From Chlamydiia bacterium (GTDB taxonomy: Bacteria > Chlamydiota > Chlamydiia > Chlamydiales > Simkaniaceae), in assembly GCA_020440405.1 (NCBI GenBank), contig JAGROF010000223.1, positions 1 through 8,169 of the forward strand: a DNA stretch of 8,169 nucleotides. Reading direction: 5' to 3'. The notes under the pieces are model-generated. The model ran no database searches, had not been told where the DNA came from, and was given only the letters and a program-made list of their open reading frames with translations. Made by a program: the position numbers and the translations under genes. This document shows positions 6,181 through 8,169 of this stretch, piece after piece. The number at the start of each line of letters is the position of its first letter. Within the stretch, counting starts at the first letter, position 1.

Positions 6181-6806
6181 TGAAAACAGCATTGCTCGTT
6201 GTTGATTTACAGTATGACTTTATGCCAGGAGGGGCTTTGGCAGTCAAAGGGGGCGATGAAGTTGTTCCCCTGATCAATGCCCTGATGGGGAATTTTGATT
6301 ATACCATTGCATCTCAGGATTGGCACCCTGAAAGGCATGTGAGCTTTGCGACAACTCATGGAAAGATTGCAGGAGAATCGATTGAAATCGATGGGGTGAA
6401 GCAAGAACTTTGGCCGATTCACTGCGTCCAAAATACCCATGGAGCTTCACTTGTCGAAGAATTGAAAAAAGATCCTATTGACCACTATTTTCGTAAGGGG
6501 ATCGATCGAGAGACAGATAGCTACAGCGCTTTTTTTGATAATGGGAAAAAAAGAGAAACAGGACTAGATGCTTTTTTGAAGGAGCATGAAGTGACCAAGC
6601 TGTATATTGCGGGGCTTACTACGGACTTTTGCGTCAAATACTCTGCTTTAGATGCCCTTGAGCTAGGGTATGAAGTTATTGTGATTGCGGATGCGTGTCG
6701 CGCTGTGTTTGATAAAAAGGATGCTCTTAAAGAAATGCAGCAAGCAGGGGCTGAGATTGTAACCGTAAATTCTCTTGACTTAGGGCTTCCCCATCTTTTA
6801 ACATAA
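6180..6806 (+). CDS. pncA: Nicotinamidase (isochorismatase-like hydrolase)
   Basis: Hydrolyses nicotinamide to nicotinate and ammonia, feeding the nicotinate phosphoribosyltransferase encoded just upstream. With the ATG at 6180 as residue 1 the protein has 208 residues, the usual size for PncA. The catalytic triad is visible: Asp9 (VVDLQYDF), Lys106 (FRKG) and Cys151 (TTDFCVKYSA). The metal ligands Asp47 and His49 (QDWHP) and His81 (WPIHCVQNT) are also present. Together these separate nicotinamidases from other isochorismatase-like hydrolases. The start overlaps the pncB stop as TGATG and has a good ribosome site, so the two are almost certainly cotranscribed and translationally coupled. A weak 8-bp inverted repeat follows the stop. 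Confidence 0.95.
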   Translation: MKTALLVVDLQYDFMPGGALAVKGGDEVVPLINALMGNFDYTIASQDWHPERHVSFATTHGKIAGESIEIDGVKQELWPIHCVQNTHGASLVEELKKDPIDHYFRKGIDRETDSYSAFFDNGKKRETGLDAFLKEHEVTKLYIAGLTTDFCVKYSALDALELGYEVIVIADACRAVFDKKDALKEMQQAGAEIVTVNSLDLGLPHLLT

Positions 6807-6829
6807 AAGCATGATGAATTTCTTTTATG
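6802..6829 (+). terminator. Weak inverted repeat at the end of pncBA
   Basis: CATAAAAG (6802-6809) pairs with CTTTTATG (6822-6829) across a 12-base loop and overlaps the pncA stop codon. The stem is AT-rich and the following bases (ATTCTTACC) are not a true T-run, so termination here is uncertain. Confidence 0.25.
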
Positions 6830-6904
6830 ATTCTTACCATCCTTCCGTTCACCATTGCCATTTAAGGTAATCGGTTTCTTGTATTCATCAATAGGAAGGA
6901 TTTT

Positions 6905-8098
6905 ATGAAAACAAATGGTCTTAAGGTGATCAGCGGCACCTTTCTCATCGCTGGGACAATGATTGGGGCGGGAATGTTAGGGATTCCCCTTGTCACAGGG
7001 GAAGCAGGCTTTCTTCCTGGGATTGTGGTCACCACCATTGTGTGGTTTTTTATGTACTGCACAGGACTTCTCTTTTTAGAAGTGACGCTATGGATGCCCG
7101 ATGGGAGCAATGTCCTCTCCATTGCGGGACGTTTTTTTGGAAAAGGGGGGCGTCTCATGTCTGGGGGAATGTTTATTTTTCTCTACTATTGCCTCATGAT
7201 TGCCTATTTTGCTGCGGGGAGCCCCCTTTTGGCCGATGCATTTTCTGCCTTGGGATGGAACGTGAGCGGGTGGCAAATGTTTGCCCTCTTTGGGTGTATT
7301 TTTGGCAGCGTTGTAGCGGTTGGTCCTAAATCGATTGACCGGGTTAACATCATCATGAGCATTGCCATGATTGCCGCCTGGTTTTCCTTGATTGGAAGTG
7401 GGGGTGGAGATGTTAAAATGGAACGCTTGATCGAGACAAAATGGTCTCCCATGGTCATGGCGATGCCGGTGCTGTTTAGTGCCTTTGGATTTCACAATGT
7501 GATTCCCTCTTTATGCACCTACTTGAAACGGGACAAACGGGCGCTTCGGCTCGCTGTCTTTTGGGGATCGTTTCTCCCCTTGATTGTCTACATTGTGTGG
7601 CAATGGCTCATTATTGGTGCTGTTCCCCAAAATGTGATTCTAGAGACCTTTGAAAAAGGGACACCAATTACCTCGGCATTTTCTGCGGTTACAGGAGAAG
7701 AGAATTTTGCGCGGATTGGCCGATTCTTTGCCTTTTTTGCGATTGTGACCTCCACACTAGGGGTCTCATTTTCCATGGTGGATTTCTTAGGGGATGGGCT
7801 CAAGATTATGCAGCGCACCGGGTGGAAGCGCATTGGGCTGACCTTTTTAACCTTTGTTCCCCCTTTTATCTTAGCGACCCTTAAGCCTGATATTTTTACA
7901 ACGGCTCTAGGGGTTGCCGGCGGGTTTGGAGAAGCGTTTCTCAATGGACTTCTTCCCATTGGACTCCTATGGGTCGGAAAATACACCTGGAAGCTCAAAG
8001 CAGATCTCACATGGCTAGAGAACAAAGGGGTCCTTTCTCTCTTGATTGCCTACTCTCTCTTTGTCGTGGGGCTCGAAATAGTCCATTTGGTGGGCTGA
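6905..8098 (+). CDS. tyrP: Tyrosine/tryptophan permease of the HAAAP family
   Basis: An inner-membrane transporter of 397 residues, the usual length for the aromatic amino acid permease family (TyrP/Mtr type), likely importing tyrosine or tryptophan by proton symport. About eleven hydrophobic segments are visible, at roughly 8-31, 38-61, 87-107, 123-141, 147-165, 182-205, 215-239, 270-294, 311-327, 331-356 and 376-394. The first contains the family signature GTMIGAGMLGIP (17-28). FSAFGFHNVIPSL (191-203) matches the conserved central segment of these permeases. AGGAAGGA (6893-6900) precedes the ATG by four bases and supports the start. It lies 98 bases after pncA on the same strand, so readthrough is possible, but no functional link with NAD salvage is evident. 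Chlamydiae commonly encode tyrP genes; which aromatic amino acid is preferred cannot be told from sequence. Confidence 0.92.
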   Translation: MKTNGLKVISGTFLIAGTMIGAGMLGIPLVTGEAGFLPGIVVTTIVWFFMYCTGLLFLEVTLWMPDGSNVLSIAGRFFGKGGRLMSGGMFIFLYYCLMIAYFAAGSPLLADAFSALGWNVSGWQMFALFGCIFGSVVAVGPKSIDRVNIIMSIAMIAAWFSLIGSGGGDVKMERLIETKWSPMVMAMPVLFSAFGFHNVIPSLCTYLKRDKRALRLAVFWGSFLPLIVYIVWQWLIIGAVPQNVILETFEKGTPITSAFSAVTGEENFARIGRFFAFFAIVTSTLGVSFSMVDFLGDGLKIMQRTGWKRIGLTFLTFVPPFILATLKPDIFTTALGVAGGFGEAFLNGLLPIGLLWVGKYTWKLKADLTWLENKGVLSLLIAYSLFVVGLEIVHLVG

Positions 8099-8169
8099 AA
8101 TCGCATAGAATCGATCTGATTAAAATAATTTTTACCTCTTAATAATAAATAGCTTTTGTCATATGATGG
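8099..8169. other. AT-rich region after tyrP, no gene supported
   Basis: These 71 bases hold a very short dyad (AATC/GATT around 8109-8121) and A/T runs (8121-8133), but no convincing terminator stem. The ATG codons at the right edge (8163 and 8166) have no ribosome site and cannot be judged. Confidence 0.4.

Noticed and set aside
7088..8025. Several minus-strand frames opposite tyrP
   Set aside because: These are antisense shadows of a clear permease gene, with low-complexity Pro/Lys-rich translations and no ribosome sites.

Overview
The window looks like part of a chromosome from a Chlamydiota bacterium, probably one of the environmental (chlamydia-like) lineages. The main evidence is a type I signal peptidase of 619 residues with about 350 residues inserted between its catalytic lysine box and its last conserved box, an architecture known from chlamydial LepB. 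A TyrP-like aromatic amino acid permease and several secreted or small proteins with no recognisable family fit this. The NAD salvage pair present here is not expected in Chlamydia itself, which points to an environmental relative. Genus assignment is inference; no rRNA or other marker gene is present.

Layout. On the minus strand, the start of an MFS-like transporter runs off the left edge. It is translationally coupled (ATGA overlap) to lepB (345-2204). A 458-base AT-rich spacer (2205-2662) separates lepB from a divergent gene for a 110-residue acidic protein. This spacer holds a candidate promoter, DnaA-box-like 9-mers, a 10-mer shared by the leaders of both genes, and a 164-base nested inverted repeat directly upstream of the small gene. 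The small gene converges with a minus-strand gene for a 331-residue exported protein, and the two stop codons share one TTATAA palindrome. A second non-coding spacer (3986-4263) contains a 64-base CACAGAG-type palindrome and a separate 13-bp-stem hairpin, and is followed by a gene for a 126-residue secreted helical protein. Then come pncB and pncA, overlapping as TGATG, and finally a tyrP-like permease. The last 71 bases hold no gene that can be supported.

Function. pncA and pncB form the two entry steps of Preiss-Handler NAD salvage: nicotinamide to nicotinate to nicotinate mononucleotide. The permease would import tyrosine or tryptophan, and LepB processes exported proteins such as the two secreted proteins encoded here. 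I found no defence system, transposase, CRISPR array, tRNA or rRNA. The least explained parts are the repeat-rich spacers and the three unrecognised small or secreted proteins.
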